Shown here: one piece after another, positions 14,352 through 22,535 of the stretch
Position numbering within the stretch: position 1 is the stretch's first letter
Layout: each line of letters starts with the position of its first letter
Assembly (NCBI RefSeq): GCF_017303295.1
Contig: NZ_JAFKOK010000002.1
Coordinates: 310,001-374,000 of the forward strand
Reading direction: 5' to 3'
DNA length: 64,000 bases
Origin: Rhodobacter sp. NTK016B
Lineage (GTDB): Bacteria; Pseudomonadota; Alphaproteobacteria; Rhodobacterales; Rhodobacteraceae
The notes under the pieces: generated by a model
The model's input: the letters and a program-made list of their open reading frames with translations, nothing else
Database searches by the model: none
What the model was told of the DNA's origin: nothing
Program-made: the position numbers and the translations under genes

Positions 14352-17283
14352 GCAGGCGCCCTCCTTCGGGATCGACGAAATGGCTGGGCACGACGCGCAA
14401 GGCGACCTCGCTGCCCTGAAGCGGGTTGGCGGCGGTGATGACCTCGCCCATGCGATCGGCCCCGTTTTGCAGGAAACCGAGCCCGATGGACGAGCCGACA
14501 TGCGGCGAATGGCAGGCCGAGGTGATCCAGCCCTGATCGTGGTCCAGATCGCGCGGCGCGCCCTCATCGAACAGATGCGAGCCGGGCACGACCACGTCCT
14601 TGGCATCGACCGGCTGCAGTCCGACAAGGATCCGCGTCTCGGCCGCCAGCCCGTCGCGCCGGGACATGACATTGCCGATCGCGTCTTTCTTCTTGGACAC
14701 CATCCGCCCCAGACCCAACATCTGCCCGGTGGTCTGGCCGTTCAGCTCGGCCCCGGCAGCGTGGCCCTTTTCGATCCGCATGACGCCCAGCGCCTCGGTC
14801 CCGTAAGGAGTGACGCCCATGTCCGCGCCCGCTTCCATAAGACGCGCCATCAGCGCATGGCCGTAGCGCGCAGGCACCGCCAGTTCGTAGGCCAGTTCGC
14901 CCGAGAACGAGATCCGGAACAGCCGCGCCCGCAGCCCGCCGCAGATCGTCAGCGGCGCGCAGGCCATAAAGGGAAAGGCCTCGTTCGACAGGTCGAAATC
15001 GTCGACCACACGGCTCAGCAAGTCGCGCGATTTCGGCCCCGCCACGGCGATCTGCGCCCAGGCGTCGGTGGTCGAGATCAGTTGCACATCCAGCTCGGGC
15101 CACAAGCATTGCCGGGCGAATTCCATGTTGCGATAGACCGGCCCCGCATTCGCGGTGGTGGTGGTGACGACGTAGTGATCCTCGGCCAGACGGGCGCAGG
15201 TGCCGTCGTCATAGGCGATGCCGTCCTCACGCAGCATGAGACCGTAGCGCACCATGCCGACCTTCAGGCTGGCCATCGCATTGGCATAGAGCCGGTCCAG
15301 AAAGACCCCGGCATCGGCGCCCTGCACATCGACCTTGCCCAAAGTAGTCACGTCGCACAGGCCCACGCCCGCGCGCACCGCCAGTACCTCGCGATCGACG
15401 GATTGGCGCCAATGCGTCTCGCCGGGGCGGGTGAAGTATTGCGCGCGCATCCACGGCCCGACCTCGACGAAGGTGGCGCCGTTCTCCTTGGCCCAGTGAT
15501 GCGTGGGGGTCAGGCGGCGGGGGCGGAAATGCGCGCCGGTATCGCCGCCACCCAGCACCCCCAGCGACACGCCGGTATAGGGCGGGCGGAAGATCGTCGT
15601 GCCGGTTTCGGGGATCGACTTGCCCGTCAGTTCCGCCATCACGGCCAGCGCGGTGACATTGGCCGTCTTGCCCTGATCGGTCGCCATGCCCAGCGTGGTC
15701 CAGCGCTTCAGATGCTCGACCGGGCGCATGTTTTCCTTGTGCGCCAAGGCGATGTCCTTGACCGTCACATCGTTCTGGAAATCGACCCAAGCGCGGCGCT
15801 TGCCGGGCACATGCCAGATCGGCGCGACGTTGTCGTGACGGGTCTCGGCCTGAGGCAGCGGAACAGTCGGCGCCGGAAGGCCCAGCTGCGCCAGCGCCTC
15901 GCCGGCGGCCCGCAAACCGTCGGCCAAAGCCTCGGCCGTGCTGCCCTGCCCGGCGCAGGCGCCTGCGGCGATCAGCCCCTCGGGTCCGCCCGCGCCCGGC
16001 ACGAAGGCCAGCTTGTCGGCATCCCAGACCGGCCGCCCGCGATGATGCGAGGCGAGATGGACATTCGGGTTCCAGCCGCCCGCGACGCCCAGCGCGCCCA
16101 CGGAAAGGGTCTCAGGGCCCGCCGACGTCTCGACGCTGATGGAATGCAGCCCCAGACGCCCCTTGGTGCCGACGAACTGCGCGCCCGCCATCAGCCGGTA
16201 TTCGCCCTGCGCCTGCACCCCGGCGCGTGCATCGATGACCGCAGCCACCGGCACGCCCCGCGCGATCAGGTCCGACGCAGTCCGGTGGCCGTCATCGTTA
16301 TTGGTGAAGATCGCCACCGGGGCCGCCGTACCCGGCGCCGCCGCCCAGCGATTGGCATAGGCCCGCATCGCGCCCGCCAGCATCACGCCGGGGCGGTCAT
16401 TGTCGGCAAAGGGGATGTGCCGCTCGGTCGCGCCGGCGGCAAGGATCGCGCGCTTGGCGGTGATCCGCCACAGCGTCTGGCGCACCGCACCGCCCGGCGT
16501 GGCAAGGTGATCCGACACCCGCTCGACCGCGCCGAACACGCCGTGATCGTAGACGCCGAACACCACCGTGCGGGGAAGGATGCGCACGTTCGGCAAGCTT
16601 TCCAGCTCAGCCCGGACCGTGTCGACCCATTCGACCGCCGGGGCGCCGTCGACTTGGTCGCTTTCGGCCAGCAGCCGCCCGCCCAGGCGAAAGTCCTCGT
16701 CCGCAAGGATCACCCGCGCGCCGGCCCGGCCTGCGGCCAGCGCCGCCATCAACCCGGCAGGACCGGCGCCGATGACCAAGAGATCCGCGTGAAGATAGCC
16801 GCGATCATAGGCATCGGGATCGGGAAGCTCGGACAGTTCCCCCAGCCCCGCCGCGCGACGAATAGCCGGCTCGTAGAGCTTTTCCCAGAAGGCGCGCGGC
16901 CACATGAAGGTCTTGTAATAGAACCCCGCCGCGAAGAAGGGCGACAGCAGATCGTTGACCGCCAGCAGATCGAAATTCAGCGGCCCCACATGGTTTTGCG
17001 AGCGCGCGACCAAACCGTCGTAAAGCTCGGCGACCGTGGCGCGCGTATTGGGTTCGGCGCGGGCGCCCTCGCGCAGGGTGACCAGCGCGTTGGGTTCCTC
17101 GGACCCCGCCGCAACGATCCCGCGCGGACGGTGATATTTGAAGCTACGACCTACCAGCCGCACGCCATTGGCCAGAAGCGCCGAGGCCAGCGTATCGCCG
17201 GGATGCCCCTGATAGCGCTTGCCGTCGAAGGTGAAGGACAGGGTGCGGCTGCGGTCGATCAGACCGCCGGGAAGCCGGGTCAT
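14344..17283 (-). CDS. mgdC: N-methylglutamate dehydrogenase, sarcosine oxidase alpha-like subunit
   Basis: A 979-residue SoxA-type protein, about the family's usual length. Residues ~15-90 form the N-terminal Fer2-like domain (GRSFKYHRPRGIVAAGSEEP). Residues ~165-500 are the FAD/NAD-binding domain (LLVIGAGPAGLMAALAAGRAG near 168). Residues ~580-970 are a GcvT-like folate-binding domain (GVGLCDVTTLGKVDVQG, GELAYELAVPARYGHALM, GYGTEALGVMRIEKGHA-like region). The stop overlaps mgdD and the start overlaps mgdB (ATGA). It should oxidise the N-methyl group with its partners and hand the C1 unit to tetrahydrofolate. Sarcosine oxidase proper is the alternative; gene context favours N-methylglutamate. 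Confidence 0.88.
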   Translation of the reverse strand: MTRLPGGLIDRSRTLSFTFDGKRYQGHPGDTLASALLANGVRLVGRSFKYHRPRGIVAAGSEEPNALVTLREGARAEPNTRATVAELYDGLVARSQNHVGPLNFDLLAVNDLLSPFFAAGFYYKTFMWPRAFWEKLYEPAIRRAAGLGELSELPDPDAYDRGYLHADLLVIGAGPAGLMAALAAGRAGARVILADEDFRLGGRLLAESDQVDGAPAVEWVDTVRAELESLPNVRILPRTVVFGVYDHGVFGAVERVSDHLATPGGAVRQTLWRITAKRAILAAGATERHIPFADNDRPGVMLAGAMRAYANRWAAAPGTAAPVAIFTNNDDGHRTASDLIARGVPVAAVIDARAGVQAQGEYRLMAGAQFVGTKGRLGLHSISVETSAGPETLSVGALGVAGGWNPNVHLASHHRGRPVWDADKLAFVPGAGGPEGLIAAGACAGQGSTAEALADGLRAAGEALAQLGLPAPTVPLPQAETRHDNVAPIWHVPGKRRAWVDFQNDVTVKDIALAHKENMRPVEHLKRWTTLGMATDQGKTANVTALAVMAELTGKSIPETGTTIFRPPYTGVSLGVLGGGDTGAHFRPRRLTPTHHWAKENGATFVEVGPWMRAQYFTRPGETHWRQSVDREVLAVRAGVGLCDVTTLGKVDVQGADAGVFLDRLYANAMASLKVGMVRYGLMLREDGIAYDDGTCARLAEDHYVVTTTTANAGPVYRNMEFARQCLWPELDVQLISTTDAWAQIAVAGPKSRDLLSRVVDDFDLSNEAFPFMACAPLTICGGLRARLFRISFSGELAYELAVPARYGHALMARLMEAGADMGVTPYGTEALGVMRIEKGHAAGAELNGQTTGQMLGLGRMVSKKKDAIGNVMSRRDGLAAETRILVGLQPVDAKDVVVPGSHLFDEGAPRDLDHDQGWITSACHSPHVGSSIGLGFLQNGADRMGEVITAANPLQGSEVALRVVPSHFVDPEGGRLRD

Positions 17284-17561
17284 GCCGTGCCCTCCTTGCG
17301 CGCCAGAGACACGTCGCGCGCCAGTTCGGCGCCGAGGATCTCATGCGTCAGCGTGTTGCGTGTCACCACCAGCCATGAGCGGTCGCCCTGTTCGTGGAAC
17401 CACAGCTCGCGGTGAAGGCCCGCCGGGTTGTCGCGCTGAAAGACATAGTCGGCCAGCTCTGCCTCGTCGCCGCTGGTCGGGCGTTCGATAAGCCGGGCAT
17501 CGCCGAGATAGGTGAATTCCTGCGCGTCGCGCAGACCGAGAAGAGGATGGGGGATCAGCAT
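17280..17561 (-). CDS. mgdB: N-methylglutamate dehydrogenase, sarcosine oxidase delta-like subunit
   Basis: A 93-residue SoxD-family protein starting at the ATG at 17561; upstream in-frame codons lie in mgdA. In true SoxD a zinc ion is held by a Cys-x2-Cys near the N-terminus and a His-x3-Cys later. Here the matching positions are H5 and L8 (MLIPHPLLGLRD), and H56 with D60 (WFHEQGDRSW), so three of four ligands are changed. The rest of the fold signature remains (EFTYLGDA, LVVTRNTLTHEI). It overlaps mgdC by four bases. The altered zinc site may mark the N-methylglutamate branch of the family. Confidence 0.87.
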   Translation of the reverse strand: MLIPHPLLGLRDAQEFTYLGDARLIERPTSGDEAELADYVFQRDNPAGLHRELWFHEQGDRSWLVVTRNTLTHEILGAELARDVSLARKEGTA

Positions 17562-17571
17562 GACGTCGCCC

Positions 17572-18822
17572 TCAATGCAGGTTGGGTTGGGCGCCGACGC
17601 CCTTTTCGTCAATGACGTGACCGCGCGCGAACCGGTCCAGCCGATAGGCAGTGGCGGTTTCGTGCGGGGTATCGGTGGCGAGGAGATGCGCGAAGGCATA
17701 GCCCGAGGCCGGCGTGGCCTTGAACCCGCCATAGCACCAGCCCGCATTCAGATAGAGCCCGTCGACCGGCGTGCGGTCGATGATCGGCGAGCCGTCCATC
17801 GACATATCCATCAGCCCCGCCCAACTGCGCAGCAGCCGCGCGCGACCGATCCGGGGCATCAGGGCCATGCCGCCCTCGACCACGTCCTCGACCACCGGCA
17901 GGTTGCCGCGCTGCGCGTAGGAATTGTAGCCGTCGATATCGCCGCCAAAGACCAGCCCGCCTTTGTCCGACTGGCTGACATAGAAATGCCCGGCGCCGAA
18001 GGTGATGACGCCGTCGATTGCGGGCTTCAGCCCTTCGGTCACGAAAGCCTGCAGCACATGGCTTTCGATGGGCAGCCGCAGCCCCGCCTGCGCCATCACG
18101 CGCGACGAGGACCCGGCAACCGCCACGCCCACCTTCTTCGCGCCGATGAAGCCACGGTTGGTTTCCACGCCCTGCACGCGGCCATGCTCAATCCGGAAGC
18201 CGGTCACTTCGCAATTCTGGATGATATCGACGCCGCGCAGATCGGCAGCGCGGGCATAACCCCACGCGACACCGTCATGGCGCGCGGTTCCCGCGCGGCG
18301 CTGCAAAAGCCCGCCCTTGATGGGAAAGCGCGCATTGTCGAAATTCAGCCACGGATACATCCGGCGCACCGCGTCCTGATCCAGCAATTCGGCCCCGGCG
18401 CCGGTCAGGTGCATCGCGTTGCCGCGCCGCCGATAGGCGTCGCGCTGGCCGTCGCTGTGATAGAGGTTCAGGATGCCGCGCTGGCTGACCATGGCGTTGA
18501 AATTGATCGCCTGTTCCAGCCCTTCCCACAATTTCATCGAGAATTCGTAGAATGGCTGGTTGCCCGGCAGCAGATAGTTCGAGCGGATGATCGTGGTGTT
18601 GCGACCGATATTGCCCGAGCCCAGCCACCCCTTTTCCAGAACCGCGACCTTGCGGATCCCGTGGACCTCGGCAAGGTAGAACGCGGTGGCCAGCCCGTGA
18701 CCGCCGCCACCAATGATGATGACATCGTACTCGGATTGCGGTGCGGGATCGCGCCACAGGGGCTTCCAGCCCTTATGGCCGCGCAGGGCCTCGGCGACGA
18801 CCCGAAAACCGGAGAATTTCAT
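17572..18822 (-). CDS. mgdA: N-methylglutamate dehydrogenase, sarcosine oxidase beta-like subunit
   Basis: A 416-residue SoxB-type flavoprotein of the DAO family. The FAD motif is DVIIIGGGGHGLATAFYLA (~residue 33), followed by LEKGWLGSGNIGRNTTIIRS. The segment GTARHDGVAWGYARAADL matches the region where SoxB carries a covalently bound flavin on histidine. Near the C-terminus is LNAGWCYGGFKATPASG. A good AAGGAG lies upstream of the ATG. It is the first gene of mgdABCD, which is separated from gmaS by a terminator and so probably has its own promoter. This subunit should carry out the amine oxidation; product assignment relies on the neighbouring mgs and gmaS genes. Confidence 0.88.
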   Translation of the reverse strand: MKFSGFRVVAEALRGHKGWKPLWRDPAPQSEYDVIIIGGGGHGLATAFYLAEVHGIRKVAVLEKGWLGSGNIGRNTTIIRSNYLLPGNQPFYEFSMKLWEGLEQAINFNAMVSQRGILNLYHSDGQRDAYRRRGNAMHLTGAGAELLDQDAVRRMYPWLNFDNARFPIKGGLLQRRAGTARHDGVAWGYARAADLRGVDIIQNCEVTGFRIEHGRVQGVETNRGFIGAKKVGVAVAGSSSRVMAQAGLRLPIESHVLQAFVTEGLKPAIDGVITFGAGHFYVSQSDKGGLVFGGDIDGYNSYAQRGNLPVVEDVVEGGMALMPRIGRARLLRSWAGLMDMSMDGSPIIDRTPVDGLYLNAGWCYGGFKATPASGYAFAHLLATDTPHETATAYRLDRFARGHVIDEKGVGAQPNLH

Positions 18823-19040
18823 CGGCGCTGCTCCTTGGTTGGCACCGTGGGGACAGGATCAGAGTAGAGCGGAGAGCGGGCCACTTCTTCCCGGAAACGG
18901 ACGTTCTGTTTCGGTTTTTGGTCATACAAAGCAGTGTATCCTAGCCTTCCGAATCACCCGCTCCGGGCGCCCGCCCGTGTCCATTAAGTTATTCGATTTC
19001 ATCAATATTCTGGCAGCGCCACCCTACGGTCTCGGCCATG
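18823..19040 (-). promoter_or_regulatory. Leader/promoter region of mgdABCD
   Basis: The gap between the gmaS terminator and mgdA must hold the mgd promoter if the terminator works. On the minus strand there is a run GGATACACTGC (around 18945) that could be a weak -10. Between it and mgdA lies an imperfect inverted repeat at about 18889-18912, with arms CCGGAAAC and GTTTCGG differing by one bulged base, which could be an operator. I see no open reading frame of note here. Confidence 0.3.
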
Positions 19041-19066
19041 AAAAAACGGGGACCAGAGGCCCCCGT
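19041..19066 (-). terminator. Intrinsic terminator downstream of gmaS
   Basis: Read on the minus strand, a 9-bp stem ACGGGGGCC/GGTCCCCGT with a TCT loop and one G-T wobble is followed directly by six T residues. It lies 55 bp after the gmaS stop and before mgdA. This is a textbook Rho-independent terminator and splits the pathway into two transcription units, or allows partial read-through. Confidence 0.8.
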
Positions 19067-19121
19067 CAGGTTCGGACCGGCGGGAGACGTCTCCGGGTCC
19101 GGTATCGCGTCGATACAGCGC

Positions 19122-20438
19122 TCAGATATCGAGCGTGTTGTCTTTCTCCCAGCGCGAGAAATGGTTGACGAAAGCGTTCCATTCCTGGTGCTTCATCTTG
19201 ATGTACGAGGCCGAGAACTTGTCCCCCAGCATCGCTTTCAGCTCGGTATCGGCATCGAGATTGCGGATCGCGTCGAGCATGTTGAGCGGCAGCTTCGGCG
19301 CGTCGGTAATCGACTGCCCTTCGGCATACATGTCGATGTCATAGCGCCGGCCCGGATCGGCTTTCGAGCGGATGCCCGACAGACCGGCGGCGATGATGAC
19401 GGCCTGCAGCAGATAGGGGTTCACCGCCCCGTCGGGCAGGCGCAGTTCGAACCGGCCGGGACCCGGCACGCGGACCATGTGGGTGCGGTTGTTGCCCGTC
19501 CATGTCACCGTGTTCGGCGCCCAGGTCGCGCCCGACATCGTGCGCGGCGCGTTGATGCGCTTGTAGCTGTTCACCGTCGGGTTGGTGATCGCCGCCAGCG
19601 CCTCGGCGTGTTTCATGATCCCGCCAAGGAAATGCCCGCCTTGTTCGGACAGCCCCACTTCGCCGATCTGGCCACCGGCATCGCCCGCGAAGGCATTGGT
19701 CTTGCCGTCGAGATCCCAGACCGAGATATGCGCGTGGCAGCCGTTGCCGGTCAGCCCTTCGATCGGCTTGGGCATGAAGGTCGCGCGCAGGCCGTGCTTT
19801 TCGGCCACCGACTTGACCATGAATTTGAAGAACGAATGCCGGTCCGCCGTAACCATCGCATCGGCGTAATCCCAGTTCATCTCGAACTGGCCATTCGCGT
19901 CCTCGTGGTCGTTCTGGTAGGGGCCCCAGCCCAGATCGAGCATGTAATCGCAGATCTCGGCGATCACGTCATAGCGCCGCATCACCGCCTGCTGGTCGTA
20001 GCAGGGTTTCTCGGCGGTATCGAACACGTCCGAGATCGCGTCGCCCTCGGGCGTCAGCAGGAAGAACTCGGCCTCGATTCCGGTCTTGACGCGCAGCCCT
20101 TCCTCGGCGGCTTCGGCCACCAGTTTCGCCAGCACGTTGCGCGGCGCCTGTTCGACATTCTCGCCTTCCATGATGCAGCGCGCGGGCACCCAGGCCACAT
20201 CAGGCTTCCACGGCAGCTGGATCACCGCATCGGCATCGGGCACGGCCAGCATGTCGGGATGCGCGGGCGTCATGTCGAACCATGTCGCGAAGCCCGCAAA
20301 GCCCGCGCCGTCCTCTTCCATCCCCGCAATCGCCTGCGCCGGAACCAGCTTGGCGCGCTGGCCACCGAACAGGTCGGTATACGAGATCATGAAGTACTTC
20401 ACGCCTTTCTCGGCGGCGAATTTGGCAAGTTTGCTCAT
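19122..20438 (-). CDS. gmaS: Gamma-glutamylmethylamide synthetase (type III glutamine synthetase-like)
   Basis: A 438-residue GlnT-type ligase. It makes gamma-glutamylmethylamide from glutamate, methylamine and ATP, the first step of the N-methylglutamate pathway. Blocks seen are KYFMISYTDLFGGQRAKLVP, GIEAEFFLLTP, NDHEDANGQFEMNWDYADA, NGCHAHISVWD, NPTVNSYKRINAPRT, WTGNNRTHMVRVPGPGRFE and GAVNPYLLQA. The ATG at 20438 has AGGGGAA upstream; a longer frame to 20594 runs back into mgsC. Its place between mgsABC and mgdABCD is the strongest argument for gmaS over an ordinary glutamine synthetase. A terminator follows the gene. Confidence 0.9.
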   Translation of the reverse strand: MSKLAKFAAEKGVKYFMISYTDLFGGQRAKLVPAQAIAGMEEDGAGFAGFATWFDMTPAHPDMLAVPDADAVIQLPWKPDVAWVPARCIMEGENVEQAPRNVLAKLVAEAAEEGLRVKTGIEAEFFLLTPEGDAISDVFDTAEKPCYDQQAVMRRYDVIAEICDYMLDLGWGPYQNDHEDANGQFEMNWDYADAMVTADRHSFFKFMVKSVAEKHGLRATFMPKPIEGLTGNGCHAHISVWDLDGKTNAFAGDAGGQIGEVGLSEQGGHFLGGIMKHAEALAAITNPTVNSYKRINAPRTMSGATWAPNTVTWTGNNRTHMVRVPGPGRFELRLPDGAVNPYLLQAVIIAAGLSGIRSKADPGRRYDIDMYAEGQSITDAPKLPLNMLDAIRNLDADTELKAMLGDKFSASYIKMKHQEWNAFVNHFSRWEKDNTLDI

Positions 20439-20474
20439 TCTCTTGTTCCCCTGTTGGTCGGTCGGGACCGCGTG

Positions 20475-20495
20475 AGGGGGGCCAGCGGCCCCCCT
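20475..20495. other. Perfect GC hairpin between mgsC and gmaS
   Basis: A perfect 9-bp inverted repeat, AGGGGGGCC/GGCCCCCCT around AGC, lies in the 71-bp gap between the mgsC stop and the gmaS start. There is no T-run after it on the minus strand, so it is not a standard terminator. It may stabilise or process the mRNA and set gmaS expression apart from mgsABC. Confidence 0.5.
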
Positions 20496-20509
20496 TCGGT
20501 CTCTCGTCG

Positions 20510-21835
20510 TCAGAATCCCGGCTTCCCCGGGTACCAGTTGGTTCCGGCCAGCGGCACCTGCGCCATGGCCGCGGCTTCCATCGTCAGCGCGCACAGATCC
20601 TCGGGTTCGAGGTTGTGAACGTGGTTATGCCCGCAGGCCCGCGCCAGCGTCTGGCATTCCAGCGTCAGCACGTTGAGATAGTTGCGCAGACGACGCCCCG
20701 CCATTTCCGGATCGAGCCGCTTCATCAGCTCGGGGTCCTGCGTGGTGATGCCCGCCGGGTCGCGGCCTTCGTGCCAGTCGTCATAGGCGCCGGTCGTCGT
20801 GCCCAGCTTCTGGTACTCGGATTCCCATTTCGGGTCGTTGTCGCCCAGTGCGATCAGCGCCGCCGTACCGATGGACACCGCATCCGCGCCCAGCGCCAGC
20901 GCCTTGGCCACGTCCGCGCCGGTGCGAATGCCGCCCGACACGACGAGCTGCACCTCACGGTGCATGCCCAGATCCTGCAGCGCTTGCACGGCGGGGCGAA
21001 TACAGGCCAGCGTGGGCTGGCCGACATGTTCGATGAACACGTCCTGCGTCGCGGCGGTGCCGCCCTGCATCCCGTCCAGCACCACCACGTCGGCGCCCGC
21101 CTTCACCGCCAGCGCGGTGTCGTAATAGGGGCGCGCGCCGCCGATCTTGATGTAGATCGGCTTTTCCCAGTTGGTGATCTCGCGCAATTCGAGGATCTTG
21201 ATTTCCAGATCGTCAGGCCCGGTCCAGTCGGGGTGACGGCAGGCCGAGCGCTGGTCGATGCCCACCGGCAGCGAGCGCATATCGGCCACGCGCTGGGTGA
21301 TCTTCTGACCCAGCAGCATCCCGCCGCCGCCCGGCTTCGCGCCCTGCCCCACCACGACCTCGATCGCGTCGGCGCGGCGGATGTCGTCGGGGTTCATCCC
21401 GTAGCGCGAGGGCAGATACTGATAGACCAGCTTTTCGGAATGTCCGCGCTCTTCCTCGGTCATGCCGCCGTCGCCGGTCGTCGTCGAGGTGCCCGCCATG
21501 GTCGCGCCGCGGCCCAGCGCCTCTTTGGCATTGGCCGAGAGCGAGCCGAAGGACATGCCAGCAATGGTGATCGGGATCTTCAGCTCGATCGGTTTCTTGG
21601 CAAAGCGCGTGCCCAGTGTGACCGAGGTCTCGCAGCGCTCGCGGTAGCCTTCGAGCGGATAGCGCGACATTGAGGCGCCGAGAAACAGCAGGTCGTCGAA
21701 ATGCGGCACCCGGCGCTTCGCGCCACCGCCGCGGATATCGTAGATGCCGGTCGCCGCGGCCCGACGAATCTCGGCATTCGCCTCGTTCGAGAAGGTCCAG
21801 GACTGGCGCGGCATCGTCTGCGGGGTCTTTTCCAT
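20510..21835 (-). CDS. mgsC: N-methylglutamate synthase, glutamate synthase FMN-domain subunit
   Basis: A 441-residue protein equal to the FMN/Fe-S central domain of glutamate synthase large subunit. Segments include GMSFGSLSANAKEALGRG, TTTGDGGMTEE, VVVGQGAKPGGGGMLLG, YIKIGGARPYYDTALAVKAG and VVLDGMQGGTAATQDVF. Cysteines in the C-terminal part (LTLECQTLARACGHNHVH) may hold an Fe-S cluster. The start at 21835 is preceded by GAGGAG; the longer frame overlaps mgsB. With MgsA and MgsB it should transfer methylamine from gamma-glutamylmethylamide to make N-methylglutamate. Split glutamate-synthase domains in this order next to gmaS are diagnostic of the pathway. Confidence 0.9.
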   Translation of the reverse strand: MEKTPQTMPRQSWTFSNEANAEIRRAAATGIYDIRGGGAKRRVPHFDDLLFLGASMSRYPLEGYRERCETSVTLGTRFAKKPIELKIPITIAGMSFGSLSANAKEALGRGATMAGTSTTTGDGGMTEEERGHSEKLVYQYLPSRYGMNPDDIRRADAIEVVVGQGAKPGGGGMLLGQKITQRVADMRSLPVGIDQRSACRHPDWTGPDDLEIKILELREITNWEKPIYIKIGGARPYYDTALAVKAGADVVVLDGMQGGTAATQDVFIEHVGQPTLACIRPAVQALQDLGMHREVQLVVSGGIRTGADVAKALALGADAVSIGTAALIALGDNDPKWESEYQKLGTTTGAYDDWHEGRDPAGITTQDPELMKRLDPEMAGRRLRNYLNVLTLECQTLARACGHNHVHNLEPEDLCALTMEAAAMAQVPLAGTNWYPGKPGF

Positions 21836-21845
21836 CACGCGCTCC

Positions 21846-22532
21846 TCAGTATTCGCCAGCGTGGTCGATATTGAAGTTGTAGAGCTTGCGCGCCGAACCG
21901 TAGCGCTTGAACTCTTCGGGTTTGGCATCCGCACCGGCGCGCTCAAGCAGCTCTTTGAGCACTTCGACATGCTCGGGGCGCATCTCTTTCTCGATGCAGT
22001 CGGCACCGAGGCTTTTTACCGAACCGCGCACGAAAAGCCGCGCCTCGTACAGGCTGTCGCCCAGCGCGTCGCCGGCATCGCCCAGAACGACAAGATTGCC
22101 CTTCTGCGCCATGAAGGCGGACATGTGGCCGATATTGCCATGCACGACGATGTCGATGCCCTTCATCGAGATCCCGCAGCGCGAGCTGGCATTGCCCTTG
22201 ATGTTCAGCAATCCGCCATGCCCGGTCGCGCCCGCATATTGCGAGGCATCGCCTTCGATGGTGACGACGCCGGACATCATGTTCTCGGCCACGCCCGGAC
22301 CGGCCGAGCCTTCGACCGTGACGGTGGCTTCCTTGTTCATGCCCGCGCAGTAATAGCCGGTCGAGCCCTTGACCGTGACATGCAGCGGGCCGTCGAGCCC
22401 CACCGCCATCGCGTGGCTGCCGCGCGCATTGACGATGACATGCGGCTCGTTCGACTGCGCTTTAGCCGCCGCCTGCAGGGTGGCATTCACCTCGCGCAGC
22501 GGGGTCTGGCTCATATCGAGGGTGACGCTCAT
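21846..22532 (-). CDS. mgsB: N-methylglutamate synthase, GXGXG-domain subunit
   Basis: A 228-residue protein matching the C-terminal GXGXG right-handed beta-helix of glutamate synthase. The repeats are visible as GYYCAGMNKEATVTVEGSAG, GVVTIEGDASQYAGATG, GLLNIKGNASSRCG and GNLVVLGDAGDALGDSLYE. This domain is structural and contacts the other two subunits. It lies three bases after mgsA and ten before mgsC, so the three are translated together. It has no catalytic residues of its own. Confidence 0.9.
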   Translation of the reverse strand: MSVTLDMSQTPLREVNATLQAAAKAQSNEPHVIVNARGSHAMAVGLDGPLHVTVKGSTGYYCAGMNKEATVTVEGSAGPGVAENMMSGVVTIEGDASQYAGATGHGGLLNIKGNASSRCGISMKGIDIVVHGNIGHMSAFMAQKGNLVVLGDAGDALGDSLYEARLFVRGSVKSLGADCIEKEMRPEHVEVLKELLERAGADAKPEEFKRYGSARKLYNFNIDHAGEY

Positions 22533-22535
22533 GGT

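Noticed and set aside
13912-17415. A 1167-codon open frame on the plus strand
   Set aside because: It is fully antisense to mgdC, mgdB and mgdD, rich in Arg/Gly/His/Ala, and has no domain or ribosome-binding site. It is a high-GC shadow.
13806-18822. Plain sarcosine oxidase soxBDAG
   Set aside because: Subunit architecture fits, but direct linkage to mgsABC-gmaS and the altered delta-subunit zinc site favour N-methylglutamate dehydrogenase. Not fully excluded.
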